Shown here piece after piece: positions 33,560 to 42,849 of a stretch of DNA of 64,000 nt; positions within the stretch are counted from its first letter, which is position 1, and every line of letters starts with the position of its first letter. Source of the DNA: Methanocella_A sp049676595 (GTDB lineage Archaea; Halobacteriota; Methanocellia; Methanocellales; Methanocellaceae); assembly GCF_049676595.1 (NCBI RefSeq), contig NZ_CP187259.1:2480001-2544000 (forward strand). The letters are read 5' to 3'. The position numbers were made by a program, and so were the translations under genes. Under the pieces are notes generated by a model. The model was not told the DNA's origin. It was given only the letters and a program-made list of their open reading frames with translations, and made no database searches.

Positions 33560-34660
33560 TCAGTCGAAATAGTCCCTATTCTCGATCTTCGACGGCAGGT
33601 AATTATTGGCCGTGAACTCGATCGACTTGGAGACCAGCGCATCCTGCTCGATCTTGTACCCGAACTTCTTCAAGTCAGCCAGCTCTTTCTGCCAGTGGTC
33701 TTTCTTGAACCAGGGGTACTCGGAGATCTCGGCGATGCGCTTGTGGTCTTCGTCGTTGAGCTTGATCCACGAGCTGCGGGGCATGTCGAAGTTCATGACA
33801 TCTTTGACAGACAGGCCGAGATACCTGGCCCGGGGGCACGCTGCTTTTTCTGAGAAGAACGCCAGGTTGATCGAGCCGTACTTGTAAACCGAGTAGATGT
33901 AGTACCCCCACGGATCCATATCGGTGAACACGTAGATTGGGATATCGTACTCTTCCCCTAAGCGGGCGAGCAATCTCCGCTCTGCCCTGGCAGGCTGGCC
34001 TTTGCCCGTCAGCAGGATGCAGTTGTTCTTTTTCCAGAACTTTTCCTGGTTGAGCAGGTTCCAGACGGCGTACTTCTCCACTACGAGGATATAATCGGCG
34101 TTCATCTCCTTGATGCGGAAATAGTCGTCCTCGACGATCGGTGGAACTGCGCCACCTGCGGAACCCATCTTCGTGAAGTCCAGAATATCCCCGGTCTTAT
34201 CTTCTACCACCATGGGGCCTGCCATGACGCCGTTGGGGGTGGCGATCAGGTTGAGCTCTTCACGCAGGGCATCGACCATCAGCTCTACGTCCTCTATGAG
34301 AGGGTCGGACTCGTCCTGCTCGTCAAAGGTGTTCTCCCCGGCTCCCGGAATGTCGTGCTTGAGGGTGTAGAACAGCTGACGAATGGAGAGCGCCGGCTTA
34401 TCCTGCTCGAGCAGGACCTTGATTTGCTTGGCTATGAGCAGCGTCTGGAGGAACTTTTTCGCCTGCCCGAGGTTGAAGTAGAACCGCTTCTGCTGGTCGT
34501 TCCCGAGCTTGATGATGCCGCTCTGCTCATCAAAATATACGTTGTTGAGCGCTCGCATCCGGATGTCGAGCGACGGGTTTTTCCCCGCATCGATGTCCGA
34601 GATGACGCTGTCGCCCAGGCCTTTGAGCCTGTTGACGATCTCCTGGCTTCTCTTTGACAT
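33560..34660 (-). CDS. top6A: DNA topoisomerase VI subunit A
   Basis: 366 residues, the DNA-cleaving subunit of the archaeal type IIB topoisomerase (Spo11 family). The catalytic tyrosine is Tyr98 in LSIRQLFYTL, in the winged-helix (CAP) domain. The Toprim domain shows ILVVEKYAVWN (Glu) and VFTDMDPWGYY (DxD), which bind Mg2+. With Top6B it forms an A2B2 enzyme that relaxes and decatenates DNA using ATP. The start lies two bases after the top6B stop, so the genes are translated together. Confidence 0.97.
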   Translation of the reverse strand: MSKRSQEIVNRLKGLGDSVISDIDAGKNPSLDIRMRALNNVYFDEQSGIIKLGNDQQKRFYFNLGQAKKFLQTLLIAKQIKVLLEQDKPALSIRQLFYTLKHDIPGAGENTFDEQDESDPLIEDVELMVDALREELNLIATPNGVMAGPMVVEDKTGDILDFTKMGSAGGAVPPIVEDDYFRIKEMNADYILVVEKYAVWNLLNQEKFWKKNNCILLTGKGQPARAERRLLARLGEEYDIPIYVFTDMDPWGYYIYSVYKYGSINLAFFSEKAACPRARYLGLSVKDVMNFDMPRSSWIKLNDEDHKRIAEISEYPWFKKDHWQKELADLKKFGYKIEQDALVSKSIEFTANNYLPSKIENRDYFD

Positions 34661-34662
34661 GT

Positions 34663-36291
34663 TCAGGCGCCTCCGGCCTTAAGCGCGGGAGTTTCGGGCT
34701 CGGCCGCGTCTTCGATGAACCTGGCAAATTTCTTATTCAGCGCATCGGTCAGCTTCGCCTCGACCACAGGGGCGGGCTTGCCCGTAAGATCTTCCAGTGC
34801 CTGCGCAACCTCTTTCGTGTAAGCCTCGAACATCTTGATCTTCTTCCTGGCTTCTCCCGCCTTCTTCTGCTCCGACAGGAACCTGCTCAGCTCCCGGGCT
34901 GCCTGCCTGACAGCCAGCTCGATTTCGTCTATGAGTTCCTGGACGTCGGCAATGGCATCCTTCGACTCGGAGGTAAAAGGCACGTTGGTAGAGGCGACGT
35001 GTACCATGATCATGATAGGCCCGCTGGGCAGCTTTGCCCCCTTGGACTGCTCAATATTGTAGTGCTTCCAGTTGACCCGCTCGATGGCATGAGTGATCGC
35101 GCAGGCCCCCTGCTGGTACATCAGCGGCACCCGGTTGGCAAACCGGATGATGTCTACCCTGCCTTCGGGCTCGATGTCCCCGCCGTAGGCGATCAGGGCT
35201 TCGACAAGGAAGGGATTTCCCCGGCTTGCATTGACAGGCCGGGAGGAAGTGGCGATAAAGTCTATCCGGTGGTTCTGCACCACGCCTTTTTTGAGCAGGT
35301 CTTCGGTGATCGGCGATAAGCAATCCTTGGGCGGAGCCATGACCTTGATCTTCTGGAAGGCCGCCAGCAGCCGTTTTACGGCGTCGATGTCCTTCGCCAG
35401 CTCCGCAGGGTCGGCGGCCGGGTCGATGCTGGCCTCTTTACAGATGTTTTCCGCCGTGTAGCCACCGACTTTTGCGAACTCGTTATTCAGGAACGTCGAC
35501 AGCTTGCCGTGATCCGACGACTGCATCATTTTAATCAGCGTACCAAGCTCGATGCCCCGGGGATGAGGCTTGATCTCGACGGGCTGTTTCGGCAGGACGT
35601 CAGAAGCCCGCTCGAAAGTGGTCTTCTCCCCGGAGGGGTCGACGAAGGTAACTCTGGCATGCGGGTTGACAATCGCGGTGTTCCTGAGGTATTCGAGCAC
35701 CGACTGCTTTCCCCTGACGTATGCAGCTTCCATCTCCAGCTCTATGCGGGTGCCCCGGGATGTGAAGAACTCGTCGACCCGCTCGGAGATGATGCGGGGC
35801 TCGTTGGTCTCCGTATCGATCTTGAGCTCGTACATGTAGGCGGGCAGCCTCGGGTCGATCTTCGACGTAATCCTCGCCGGCTTGCCACTGGTGAGCTGCC
35901 CGTACAGCACTGCCGCAGAAATACCGATACCCTGCTGACCTCTGCTCTGGCGGATCGCATGAAAACGGCTGCCGTACAAGAGCTTACCAAAGACCCGGGG
36001 AAGCACGTCCTTCTGAATGCCCGGGCCGTTGTCTTCCACGATGATCGAAAGCAGGCGATCATCGATCTTGCGTACCCGGATATAGATGTCCGGAAGAATG
36101 GAAGCTTCTTCGCAGGCGTCCAGAGAGTTGTCCACGGCTTCCTTGATGCAGGTGATCAGGCACCGGGGCAGCGAATCGAACCCCAGCATGTGCCGGTTCT
36201 TCTCGAAGAACTCCGCCACGCTGATCGATTTCTGCTTTCTGGCCAGCTCCATAGCGATGGGGGCTTTTTCGTTCCCGGGTACCGAGCTCAT
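34663..36291 (-). CDS. top6B: DNA topoisomerase VI subunit B
   Basis: 542 residues, the ATP-dependent GHKL subunit. The ATP site is recognised by the N box KEAVDNSLDACE (about 50-61), IVEDNGPGI and the lid SRGQQGIGIS. The H2TH and transducer domains follow, with the switch-lysine region SKGAKLPSGP. It is the first gene of the top6B-top6A operon. The ATG at 36291 lies about 28 bases from a good TATA box, so the mRNA has almost no leader. Confidence 0.97.
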   Translation of the reverse strand: MSSVPGNEKAPIAMELARKQKSISVAEFFEKNRHMLGFDSLPRCLITCIKEAVDNSLDACEEASILPDIYIRVRKIDDRLLSIIVEDNGPGIQKDVLPRVFGKLLYGSRFHAIRQSRGQQGIGISAAVLYGQLTSGKPARITSKIDPRLPAYMYELKIDTETNEPRIISERVDEFFTSRGTRIELEMEAAYVRGKQSVLEYLRNTAIVNPHARVTFVDPSGEKTTFERASDVLPKQPVEIKPHPRGIELGTLIKMMQSSDHGKLSTFLNNEFAKVGGYTAENICKEASIDPAADPAELAKDIDAVKRLLAAFQKIKVMAPPKDCLSPITEDLLKKGVVQNHRIDFIATSSRPVNASRGNPFLVEALIAYGGDIEPEGRVDIIRFANRVPLMYQQGACAITHAIERVNWKHYNIEQSKGAKLPSGPIMIMVHVASTNVPFTSESKDAIADVQELIDEIELAVRQAARELSRFLSEQKKAGEARKKIKMFEAYTKEVAQALEDLTGKPAPVVEAKLTDALNKKFARFIEDAAEPETPALKAGGA

Positions 36292-36314
36292 ATGGTATAG
36301 AATGGTACATCGGG

Positions 36315-36324
36315 TTATAAATAG
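36315..36324 (-). promoter_or_regulatory. TATA box of the topoisomerase VI operon
   Basis: On the reverse strand CTATTTATAA, centred about 28 bases before the top6B ATG, predicting transcription start almost at the start codon. Confidence 0.55.
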
Positions 36325-36451
36325 CTGACCGATGGCTGAAACGCCTTGCCGCGGGCGGAGATTCGGCGCCTGCCCCAGTGGTAAACTATTAAAGGAAGAA
36401 TGGATGCATAATAAAGATCATCAACATATACTGGGATATCGGGGAGTAAAA

Positions 36452-38470
36452 ATGGCAGCCGGCGAAATCAAGGTTCTGCTGATCGAGGATAACGTAGGTG
36501 ATGCAGACTACATCACCGAACTACTATCAGAACCAGGGAGCCTGCGGTTTCACATTTCCACCGTCGATCGCCTGGCCGCTGGCGTAGACTTTCTGAACAG
36601 GGCTGACTGCGACGTGATCATCCTCGATCTGACGCTTCCCGACAGTAAGGGCATCTATACTTTCGAGAAAATTTCCGGCGCGGCCCCGAACATTCCCATC
36701 ATAATCATTACGGGCATAGATAACGAGTCCATAGCGGCAAAAACTCTGCAGCAGGGCTTACAGGACTACATTTTAAAGAGCAACCTGTCAGCCGAGCTGC
36801 TCACCCGGTCGATCAGGTACGCTATCGACCGGAAGCACGCTGAGACGCAGATCAGGGATACCGCGCTGAGATCCCGAATACTTTCGGACATTTCCCGGGA
36901 GATCGCGAACGTCCGCCTCGACCCTGACCTGCTGCTGCGGACGATCAGCAAGTCCATCGCCATGTGGATCGGAGACACATGCATTATCAGGATTCTGACG
37001 GATGACGGGACAAATCTCAGGAAAGCAGGGATTGCCCATAGAGATCCGGATGTCGAGCGGGAGATGCAGGCGATCGTGGAAACAGCTCCGCACCTGCCGG
37101 ACGAAGGCCTCAATGGCATCGTCATGAGGCGGGGGAAATCCGTCATCATCCGCCAGCTGATCACAGAGCACGTAGACGACGAGCTCAGAAAAGAATGTCT
37201 GCGTTTCTACGCTAAGACAGGACCGTCCGGCGTTATCATGGTCCCGCTCATCGTGGAGGGCACGGTCATCGGCACGATAGCTATTACCAGGGATACAGGG
37301 GGAAAGCCGTACTGTATAGAGGATCTAAGGCTGCTGGAAAGTATCGCCGACAGGGCAGCCCTGGCCATATCAAACGCTAAGCTATACGAATCTGTCCGCA
37401 AGGAGCTGGCGGAGCGGAAGCGGATCGAGAGGGCGCTCCGGGAAAGCGAAGAGAAGTACAGGAGCATCGTAGACGGGTCGATCGACGGCATCGTGCTGGT
37501 CGACGAGCAGGGAATAGTCATCGAGGTAAACCCGGGAGAGGAACGGATTACGGGCAGGAAGCGCAGCGAGCTAATCGGGAAGTACATATGGGATATGCAG
37601 TTTGATTCGGCCGTGCCCGACAAGAAAAATCCTGAGCGCTACGAGCAGGTAAAAGCGTTGATTAAAGAAATCCTCGAGACGGGCGACATATCCGGCATCA
37701 AAGAGTTCCCATATCAGGACATGATCAGGCCAGACGGCACAGTCAGGACCATTCAGTCGACGATTTCTCCCATCAGGACTCATAAAGGCTTCATGCTCGG
37801 AGGCATAGTACACGATGTCACCGAGCGTAAAAGATCTGAAGAGCAGATGCTAAAATCGCTGCGCGAGAAAGAAGCTCTGCTGAAAGAAGTCCACCACAGG
37901 GTCAAAAACAACATGCAGATCATCAATAGCCTGCTCCACCTCCAGTCCAGCCATGTCGACGACGAGATGGCCAGAACCATACTCATCGACTGCCAGAACC
38001 GGGTCAAATCCATGGCGCTTATCCATGAGAAGCTGTATATGTCATCGGACCTCGCCAACGTGGACTTCCCCGAGTACCTGAAAAGCCTGGTCACTAACAT
38101 CTCAAGCTCATACAACATCGACCCCCAAAGGATATCGATCGAGGTACAGGCGGAAGAGTTAAGGCTGCCCATCGATGCGGCGATTCCATGCGGACTCATA
38201 GTCAACGAGCTGATCACGAATTCGGTGAAGCACGCATTCCCAGACGACAGACAAGGTGTGATCAAGGTCAGCCTTTACTGCAAGGATAACAGCAGATGTA
38301 TCGTCGAAGTGTGCGATAACGGAGTCGGCATCCGGGAAGACTTGAACATCGATTCGGCGACAACCCTCGGGCTGCAACTGGTCAAAATTCTGGTCGGCCA
38401 GATCAACGGCTCGATCGAGATAAAGAACGACTCCGGAACCGCATTCAAGATCTCTTTTAAAAACGCATAA
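36452..38470 (+). CDS. Receiver-GAF-PAS-HisKA_2 hybrid kinase
   Basis: 672 residues from the ATG at 36452, which has GGGGAG five bases upstream; in-frame ATGs at 36404 and 36332 are possible alternatives. Order: N-terminal receiver (about 1-125; LLIEDNVGDADY, phospho-acceptor in IILDLTLPDS), GAF (about 150-300), PAS (about 325-455; SIDGIVLVDEQGIVIEVNPG), HisKA_2 H-box (KEVHHRVKNNMQIINSLL, about His480) and HATPase (VCDNGVGIRED). It is soluble. An N-terminal receiver suggests it takes input from another kinase in a relay. It is divergent from top6B. Confidence 0.9.
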   Translation: MAAGEIKVLLIEDNVGDADYITELLSEPGSLRFHISTVDRLAAGVDFLNRADCDVIILDLTLPDSKGIYTFEKISGAAPNIPIIIITGIDNESIAAKTLQQGLQDYILKSNLSAELLTRSIRYAIDRKHAETQIRDTALRSRILSDISREIANVRLDPDLLLRTISKSIAMWIGDTCIIRILTDDGTNLRKAGIAHRDPDVEREMQAIVETAPHLPDEGLNGIVMRRGKSVIIRQLITEHVDDELRKECLRFYAKTGPSGVIMVPLIVEGTVIGTIAITRDTGGKPYCIEDLRLLESIADRAALAISNAKLYESVRKELAERKRIERALRESEEKYRSIVDGSIDGIVLVDEQGIVIEVNPGEERITGRKRSELIGKYIWDMQFDSAVPDKKNPERYEQVKALIKEILETGDISGIKEFPYQDMIRPDGTVRTIQSTISPIRTHKGFMLGGIVHDVTERKRSEEQMLKSLREKEALLKEVHHRVKNNMQIINSLLHLQSSHVDDEMARTILIDCQNRVKSMALIHEKLYMSSDLANVDFPEYLKSLVTNISSSYNIDPQRISIEVQAEELRLPIDAAIPCGLIVNELITNSVKHAFPDDRQGVIKVSLYCKDNSRCIVEVCDNGVGIREDLNIDSATTLGLQLVKILVGQINGSIEIKNDSGTAFKISFKNA

Positions 38471-38555
38471 CAGGCTGCCCGGCAACGAAAACCAGTCTTT
38501 CCGCATGTTACCTATATAGGAACGGATAACATAATTGCGAAACGGGCAGTACCGT

Positions 38556-39284
38556 ATGACAGCGTCACAGGAGTTTCAGGCAGCAGGCACTATGAACTTC
38601 GAAACCGGGGTCCGGAAAATCATACCCAGAGCCGCCGGCGTCAAGAGCTTTCGTTTCGACCGGCCGGAAGGCTTCGAGTTCAAGGCCGGACAGTGGATGT
38701 ACGTGAACATAAGAATAGAGGGAACGAGTAAACTGCACCATTTTACCATCTCGGCCAGCCCCACCGAGGATTATCTTGAGTTCACCAAAAAGATCACCGA
38801 CCACCCGTATTCACAGGCGCTAGACCAGATGAAGGGCGGGGAATGGGCAAAGATAAATGGCCCGTACGGCGATTTTACCTACACTGGTGAAAACCTGAAA
38901 CTGGGCTTTCTGACAGGAGGCATCGGCATCACCCCGATGCGCAGCATGCTGAGGTTCATCGCAGATAAGAATTTGAATACGGATGTACGAGTGCTATATT
39001 CTAACAAGACAGCTGCAGATATCGTATTCAAGGACGAGCTCGACACGATTGCGAGCGAGCATCCGAACATCAGAATAGACCACGTGCTGACCAGAGAGCA
39101 GGAATGGAAAGGGCTGAAAGGCCATGTGGACGCGAATATGATAAGAGAGCGGATACCGGACTACGCCGAGAGAACTTTTTACATCTGTGGGCCGCCGGCC
39201 ATGAACGAGGCGTTAAAAAAAGCGCTACTGGACTTGAAGGTTCCTGAGGCACAAATAAGGTTAGAGGACTTCACCGGCTATTAA
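38556..39284 (+). CDS. FAD/NAD(P)-binding ferredoxin reductase-like oxidoreductase
   Basis: 242 residues of the ferredoxin-NADP+ reductase superfamily. The FAD domain has AGQWMYVNIRI and HHFTISASPTED, where the family's RxYS motif reads HFTIS. The NAD(P) domain has LGFLTGGIGITPMRSML and the C-terminal YICGPPAMNEALKK. There is no 2Fe-2S domain, so it needs a separate electron partner. A CTATATAGG TATA box at about 38512-38520 gives a leader of about 15-20 bases before the ATG at 38556. Monocistronic; acceptor unknown. Confidence 0.88.
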   Translation: MTASQEFQAAGTMNFETGVRKIIPRAAGVKSFRFDRPEGFEFKAGQWMYVNIRIEGTSKLHHFTISASPTEDYLEFTKKITDHPYSQALDQMKGGEWAKINGPYGDFTYTGENLKLGFLTGGIGITPMRSMLRFIADKNLNTDVRVLYSNKTAADIVFKDELDTIASEHPNIRIDHVLTREQEWKGLKGHVDANMIRERIPDYAERTFYICGPPAMNEALKKALLDLKVPEAQIRLEDFTGY

Positions 39285-39289
39285 AAATT

Positions 39290-39308
39290 ACAACCCTATA
39301 AGGGTTGT
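39290..39308. terminator. Perfect palindrome between convergent genes, likely bidirectional terminator
   Basis: ACAACCCTATAAGGGTTGT is a perfect 19-base inverted repeat lying exactly between the stop of the flavin oxidoreductase (39284) and the stop of infB (39309). Confidence 0.6.
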
Positions 39309-41093
39309 CTAACGGCCCCAGAAGGGGTTGTCTTTTCTCTTTATAGCCAGGAACTCCATCAGAGTCTCTAATTCATCCTGCTTGATCGTATCTTTGAGCT
39401 GGTACTCGAGTACCTTGCTGTGGCCTTCCGGAACGTCGACGAAGTAGACTTCGCCTTCGTTGATCTGCCTGCCGGCGGTCGGACCGTCGACGGATACGGC
39501 GACTTCTTTGCCCACAGTGGCGATGCTGATGTTTTCGTTGCGCTCCTGGATCTGCTTGACGACACCAATCTTGGAGCCGTCGGGCTTGATCAGGGTGACG
39601 CCTGGCTTGAGCATGCCGCCCATGATCTGGAGGCCTATAACTGCAGGCTTGCTCTGCCGGAAAGTGCAGTTAGGCAGGTACTTGACCTTGCCCGGCCGGA
39701 TGATCTCGGCGAACTTCTTCTTTTCTGCCAGGGCCCGCTGATCGGTTTCCCACTTGCGGAAGTCGTCGATGAGGTGATAGATAACGTCGCTGTTGAAGAT
39801 CTTGATGTCCGTGGTCTGCAGGTAGTCGTTGGCATCCGGTAGCACGGCCACGTTAAAGCCGAGCATGACCCGGTACATCTGGTCGTTGACCGTCTCAGCG
39901 TTGATGATGTCCCTCTTGGAGATGTCGCCTACGTCGGCCCTGCCGATGGGGATCTTGGCTTCCCGCAGCTCGTTCACGATAGCTTCGAGGCTGCCGAGAG
40001 TGTCCGCCTTGACCATGACGCCGACTTCGTCGGTCACGATCTTAGCCTGCTCCATCTCCTGCTCGATCTCCTTGATCATAGCTTCGATGTTGCCCTCTTT
40101 CGTCACTCGGACCTGAGAGCCGGCCATAGCTTTCTCCAGTTCCGGAGCCAGAATCTTAACACCTGCCGCTGCCGAGACCTTGTTAACCCGGTCGAACCTC
40201 TCCTCAACCCGGATCTCCCGGTTGGGCTTCGGCTTCAGAAGGGCCCTGACCTTGGTCGCGTACGGCTTTTCTCTGCCGCCGATGACGACTGTGTCGCCGA
40301 CGCGGATTTCGCCGTCGTAGATGATGGTATCAATGGTATATCCGAGGCCACGCTCTTCCTTGACCTCGAGGATCGTGCCGACGCCTGGTCCCGTAACCTG
40401 GAACTTCAGCGACTCCTCGAGGAAACGCTGGGCCAGGCCGATCAGGATCATTAAAAGATCAGGGATGCCTTCGCCAGTCCTCGCGCTGATGGGGATGATG
40501 CCGATGTTCCGGGTGAAGTCCCGGATGCGGTCGTACCTGTCCGAGCTGAAGCCGAGGTCTGACATCCGGCCTACGAGCTCGTAGGTCTTATTCTCCATCA
40601 TGGTCTTGACGTGGTCGGGCTGCGAGTTGAAACTCTGTAAGAAGGGAGAGTTAGTCTTCGGAGTCCACCCGTGGAGGCGGTCGATCTTGTTGGCCGCTAT
40701 CACGAACGGGGTCTTGAACTGCTTTAAAATTTTGATGGCTTCGATGGTCTGGGGCTGGAAGCCTTCGTTGATGTCCACCACGAGCACCGCGAGGTCAGCG
40801 AGAGCGCCGCCTCTGCTGCGCAGATTAGTAAAAGCATGATGCCCGGGGGTATCGATGAAAAGTAAACCGGGAACGACGATGTTGCCGCCGAGCATGCCCT
40901 TACAGAGAGTCTGTATGGTTTGCAGCGGCACCTCGGTCGCCCCGATGTGCTGGGTGATGGCACCCGCCTCTTTATCCACCACGGCAGTGCCCCGGATCCT
41001 GTCCAGCAGCGAAGTCTTTCCGTGGTCTACGTGTCCCATGACGCAAACGATCGGCGTCCTGAGGTCTTTCCTGGTTTCAGTGGCGGTGGCCAT
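39309..41093 (-). CDS. infB: Translation initiation factor aIF5B (IF2-like)
   Basis: 594 residues, the archaeal GTPase that promotes subunit joining and initiator tRNA placement. G1 is GHVDHGKTSLLD (about 20-31), the G3 region FIDTPGHHAF, G4 AANKIDR and G5 ISARTGEG. The beta-barrel domain II, domain III and the C-terminal barrel (KPAVIGLQIMGGMLKPG) follow. The length is usual for archaea, with no intein. It is the last gene of the translation operon with L7Ae, S28e, L24e and NDK. A GCAGGGAT Shine-Dalgarno precedes the ATG. Confidence 0.97.
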   Translation of the reverse strand: MATATETRKDLRTPIVCVMGHVDHGKTSLLDRIRGTAVVDKEAGAITQHIGATEVPLQTIQTLCKGMLGGNIVVPGLLFIDTPGHHAFTNLRSRGGALADLAVLVVDINEGFQPQTIEAIKILKQFKTPFVIAANKIDRLHGWTPKTNSPFLQSFNSQPDHVKTMMENKTYELVGRMSDLGFSSDRYDRIRDFTRNIGIIPISARTGEGIPDLLMILIGLAQRFLEESLKFQVTGPGVGTILEVKEERGLGYTIDTIIYDGEIRVGDTVVIGGREKPYATKVRALLKPKPNREIRVEERFDRVNKVSAAAGVKILAPELEKAMAGSQVRVTKEGNIEAMIKEIEQEMEQAKIVTDEVGVMVKADTLGSLEAIVNELREAKIPIGRADVGDISKRDIINAETVNDQMYRVMLGFNVAVLPDANDYLQTTDIKIFNSDVIYHLIDDFRKWETDQRALAEKKKFAEIIRPGKVKYLPNCTFRQSKPAVIGLQIMGGMLKPGVTLIKPDGSKIGVVKQIQERNENISIATVGKEVAVSVDGPTAGRQINEGEVYFVDVPEGHSKVLEYQLKDTIKQDELETLMEFLAIKRKDNPFWGR

Positions 41094-41108
41094 ATCGTAT
41101 CCCTGCGT

Positions 41109-41567
41109 TTATTCGTATAGCCACTGCTCGTCGATACGAGTGTAAGTGGCTAACTCCGATGTTTTAAAGTACAGGGATATTTCCCTTTTTGCCGATTCCG
41201 GCGAATCGGAAGCGTGTATCACGTTTCTTCCCATGTCCAGCGCGAAGTCGCCGCGGATGGTACCGGGCGCCGACTCGATGGGCTTGGTCTTGCCGAGCAT
41301 AGAACGAACCATGCTCACAGCATCCTTACCTTCGATGACCATGGCCACCGTCGGACCGGACCTGATGAAGCTGACCAGGCCGGGGAAAAACGGCTTGGCT
41401 GCGTGCTCAGCGTAGTGCTGCTTAGCCAGCTCGTCGCTGACTTCGAGCATCTTCATGCCGACGATCTTCAGGCCGCGGCGCTCGAAGCGGGAGATGATCT
41501 CTCCCACGAGCCCACGCTGAACACCATCTGGCTTAACCATGACGAATGTCCGCTCACGCTCAACCAT
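41109..41567 (-). CDS. ndk: Nucleoside diphosphate kinase
   Basis: 152 residues. NDK transfers phosphate between NTPs and NDPs through a histidine in NVIHASDSPESAKREI; the N-terminal ERTFVMVKPDGVQRG and GLKIVGMKML are diagnostic. Its place between L24e and aIF5B is a known archaeal gene order and may supply GTP near translation. It lies 12 bases after the L24e stop. Confidence 0.97.
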   Translation of the reverse strand: MVERERTFVMVKPDGVQRGLVGEIISRFERRGLKIVGMKMLEVSDELAKQHYAEHAAKPFFPGLVSFIRSGPTVAMVIEGKDAVSMVRSMLGKTKPIESAPGTIRGDFALDMGRNVIHASDSPESAKREISLYFKTSELATYTRIDEQWLYE

Positions 41568-41579
41568 ACGTGATCACAC

Positions 41580-41777
41580 TCACTCTTTCTTTGCTTTCTG
41601 CGGCTTGACCGGGGTCTCGACCCACTCGGTGAGCCTGGGAATGCGGCCCAGCTTCGCGTTGTTCTCGCACTTCGAGGAACAGTAGTACTGGATCGAGCCA
41701 TCTTTCTTGACCAGCATCTTGCCGGTGCCAGGCTCTACCTGAGTTCCACAGAAAGTGCACTTCTTAGTGTCTACCAT
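41580..41777 (-). CDS. rpl24e: Large-subunit ribosomal protein L24e
   Basis: 65 residues with a zinc-binding treble-clef: KKCTFCGTQV and YYCSSKCENN (Cys-x2-Cys ... Cys-x3-Cys). This is the archaeal/eukaryotic L24e, located near the L14/L3 region of the large subunit. It begins five bases after the S28e stop with AGGTAAT as Shine-Dalgarno. Confidence 0.97.
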   Translation of the reverse strand: MVDTKKCTFCGTQVEPGTGKMLVKKDGSIQYYCSSKCENNAKLGRIPRLTEWVETPVKPQKAKKE

Positions 41778-41782
41778 TTTTA

Positions 41783-41995
41783 TTACCTCGAGGACATCTT
41801 CTTAGCTTCTCTCGCGGTCTCCATGAGGATGACGATGTCGCCAAGCCTGATCGGACCCACGGTGTTGCGGGTGATAATCCTGCCCTTGTTGTTGCCTTCC
41901 AGGATCTTGCACTTGACCTGGACTGCTTCTCCGTGCATGCCGGTGACGCCGATGATCTCTATGACTTCAGCCGGAACGCCTGTCTCTTCAGCCAT
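41783..41995 (-). CDS. rps28e: Small-subunit ribosomal protein S28e
   Basis: 70 residues, an OB-fold protein of the small subunit, recognised by AEVIEIIGVTGMHGEAVQVK and the end DIVILMETAREAKKM. It lies 16 bases after the L7Ae stop with an AGGTGAT Shine-Dalgarno. Present only in archaea and eukaryotes. Confidence 0.97.
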   Translation of the reverse strand: MAEETGVPAEVIEIIGVTGMHGEAVQVKCKILEGNNKGRIITRNTVGPIRLGDIVILMETAREAKKMSSR

Positions 41996-42011
41996 TGTAA
42001 ATCACCTGTGC

Positions 42012-42383
42012 TTAAGCCTTCAGAGCGCCGAACTTCTGCGTGATCTCGTCGACCAGGGCCTTTGCCTTGCCTGCGTCAACAATTGCAGAGGTCGCACAGC
42101 CGACTTCGAGGCCGGATGCGGCGCCGAGTTCCTGCTGCTTCTTTACAAAGACGTACGGGATCTTCTTCTCGTCGGAGAGTGCCGGGATGTGGGCGACGAT
42201 TTCCTCGGGGGTGACGTCTTCGCCGACGATGACGAGCTGAGCAACGCCCCTCTCGATGGCCTTGGTTACCTCGTTGGTGCCCTTCCGGATCTTGCCGGTG
42301 TCCCTGGCGAGCTCGAGTGCCTCGAGAGCCTTGTCCTGTATGTCCTGCGGAAAGTCCATCTTAACGTAAGTTGGTTTTGCCAT
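42012..42383 (-). CDS. rpl7ae: Ribosomal protein L7Ae (kink-turn binding)
   Basis: 123 residues from the ATG at 42383, which follows a strong GGAGG; the longer frame to 42446 is leader. L7Ae binds kink-turns in 23S rRNA, box C/D and H/ACA guide RNAs and RNase P. The RNA-binding core is IRKGTNEVTKAIERG and LVIVGEDVTPEEIVAHIP. It is first in the operon with S28e, L24e, NDK and aIF5B. Its leader of about 100 bases holds UGAUGA elements and a hairpin, so auto-regulation is plausible. Confidence 0.96.
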   Translation of the reverse strand: MAKPTYVKMDFPQDIQDKALEALELARDTGKIRKGTNEVTKAIERGVAQLVIVGEDVTPEEIVAHIPALSDEKKIPYVFVKKQQELGAASGLEVGCATSAIVDAGKAKALVDEITQKFGALKA

Positions 42384-42450
42384 GTTAATTTCCTCCTTCG
42401 AAGACTTCCGGACCGAAACCCGGACGGAAGCCTCTTCATCATTCATCAGG
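42384..42450 (-). promoter_or_regulatory. Structured leader of rpl7ae, candidate auto-regulatory site
   Basis: On the coding strand the leader has two overlapping box-C-like words (CTGATGAATGATGA, 42436-42449) followed by a hairpin: GAAGA and CTTCCG pair with CGGAAG and TCTTC (42437-42425 with 42410-42400). The hairpin ends a few bases before the GGAGG Shine-Dalgarno. L7Ae is known to repress its own mRNA through a leader kink-turn in some archaea; here that is inference. Confidence 0.4.
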
Positions 42451-42526
42451 TTTAACCTAAATGATTAAACGAACAGGCCTGCCGATAGAATCGAGCAAGC
42501 GTGTCCCTATAATATCGGGATACCTT

Positions 42527-42754
42527 TTAAATCTTTTGCTTTAAGCCGGCTCCGGCATCGGTTGAGCCGCTTTCTTTCGCCGGCCCCATCCGCCATCCGT
42601 AGTAAAGAAGTGTCACGGCGATGAGGCATGCTATAAAGCCTGTGGCCATTACCTGCTTGTTCCAGGTTATGACGCCGAAGAGCAGCAGGAGCAGGCCGAC
42701 GACAGCCAGAATTACACCTACGATCTTTACAACCAGGCTGTTGACCTTGATCAT
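42527..42754 (-). CDS. Small membrane protein with two transmembrane segments
   Basis: 75 residues. Two hydrophobic stretches (about 6-26, VVKIVGVILAVVGLLLLLFG, and about 32-50) suggest a hairpin in the membrane, followed by a short polar tail. No family recognised. An ATTTTATAGG TATA-like box lies about 30 bases upstream. Its end overlaps the probable promoter region of the L7Ae operon. Confidence 0.6.
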   Translation of the reverse strand: MIKVNSLVVKIVGVILAVVGLLLLLFGVITWNKQVMATGFIACLIAVTLLYYGWRMGPAKESGSTDAGAGLKQKI

Positions 42755-42849
42755 CTTTGATCTGTAGGAATTGTTCCTATAAAATTCTTATTGGAACCAG
42801 GCGGAGCATTCAACTCTCCGCCCGTACCGTGCGTACTTAAAAATGGCTT

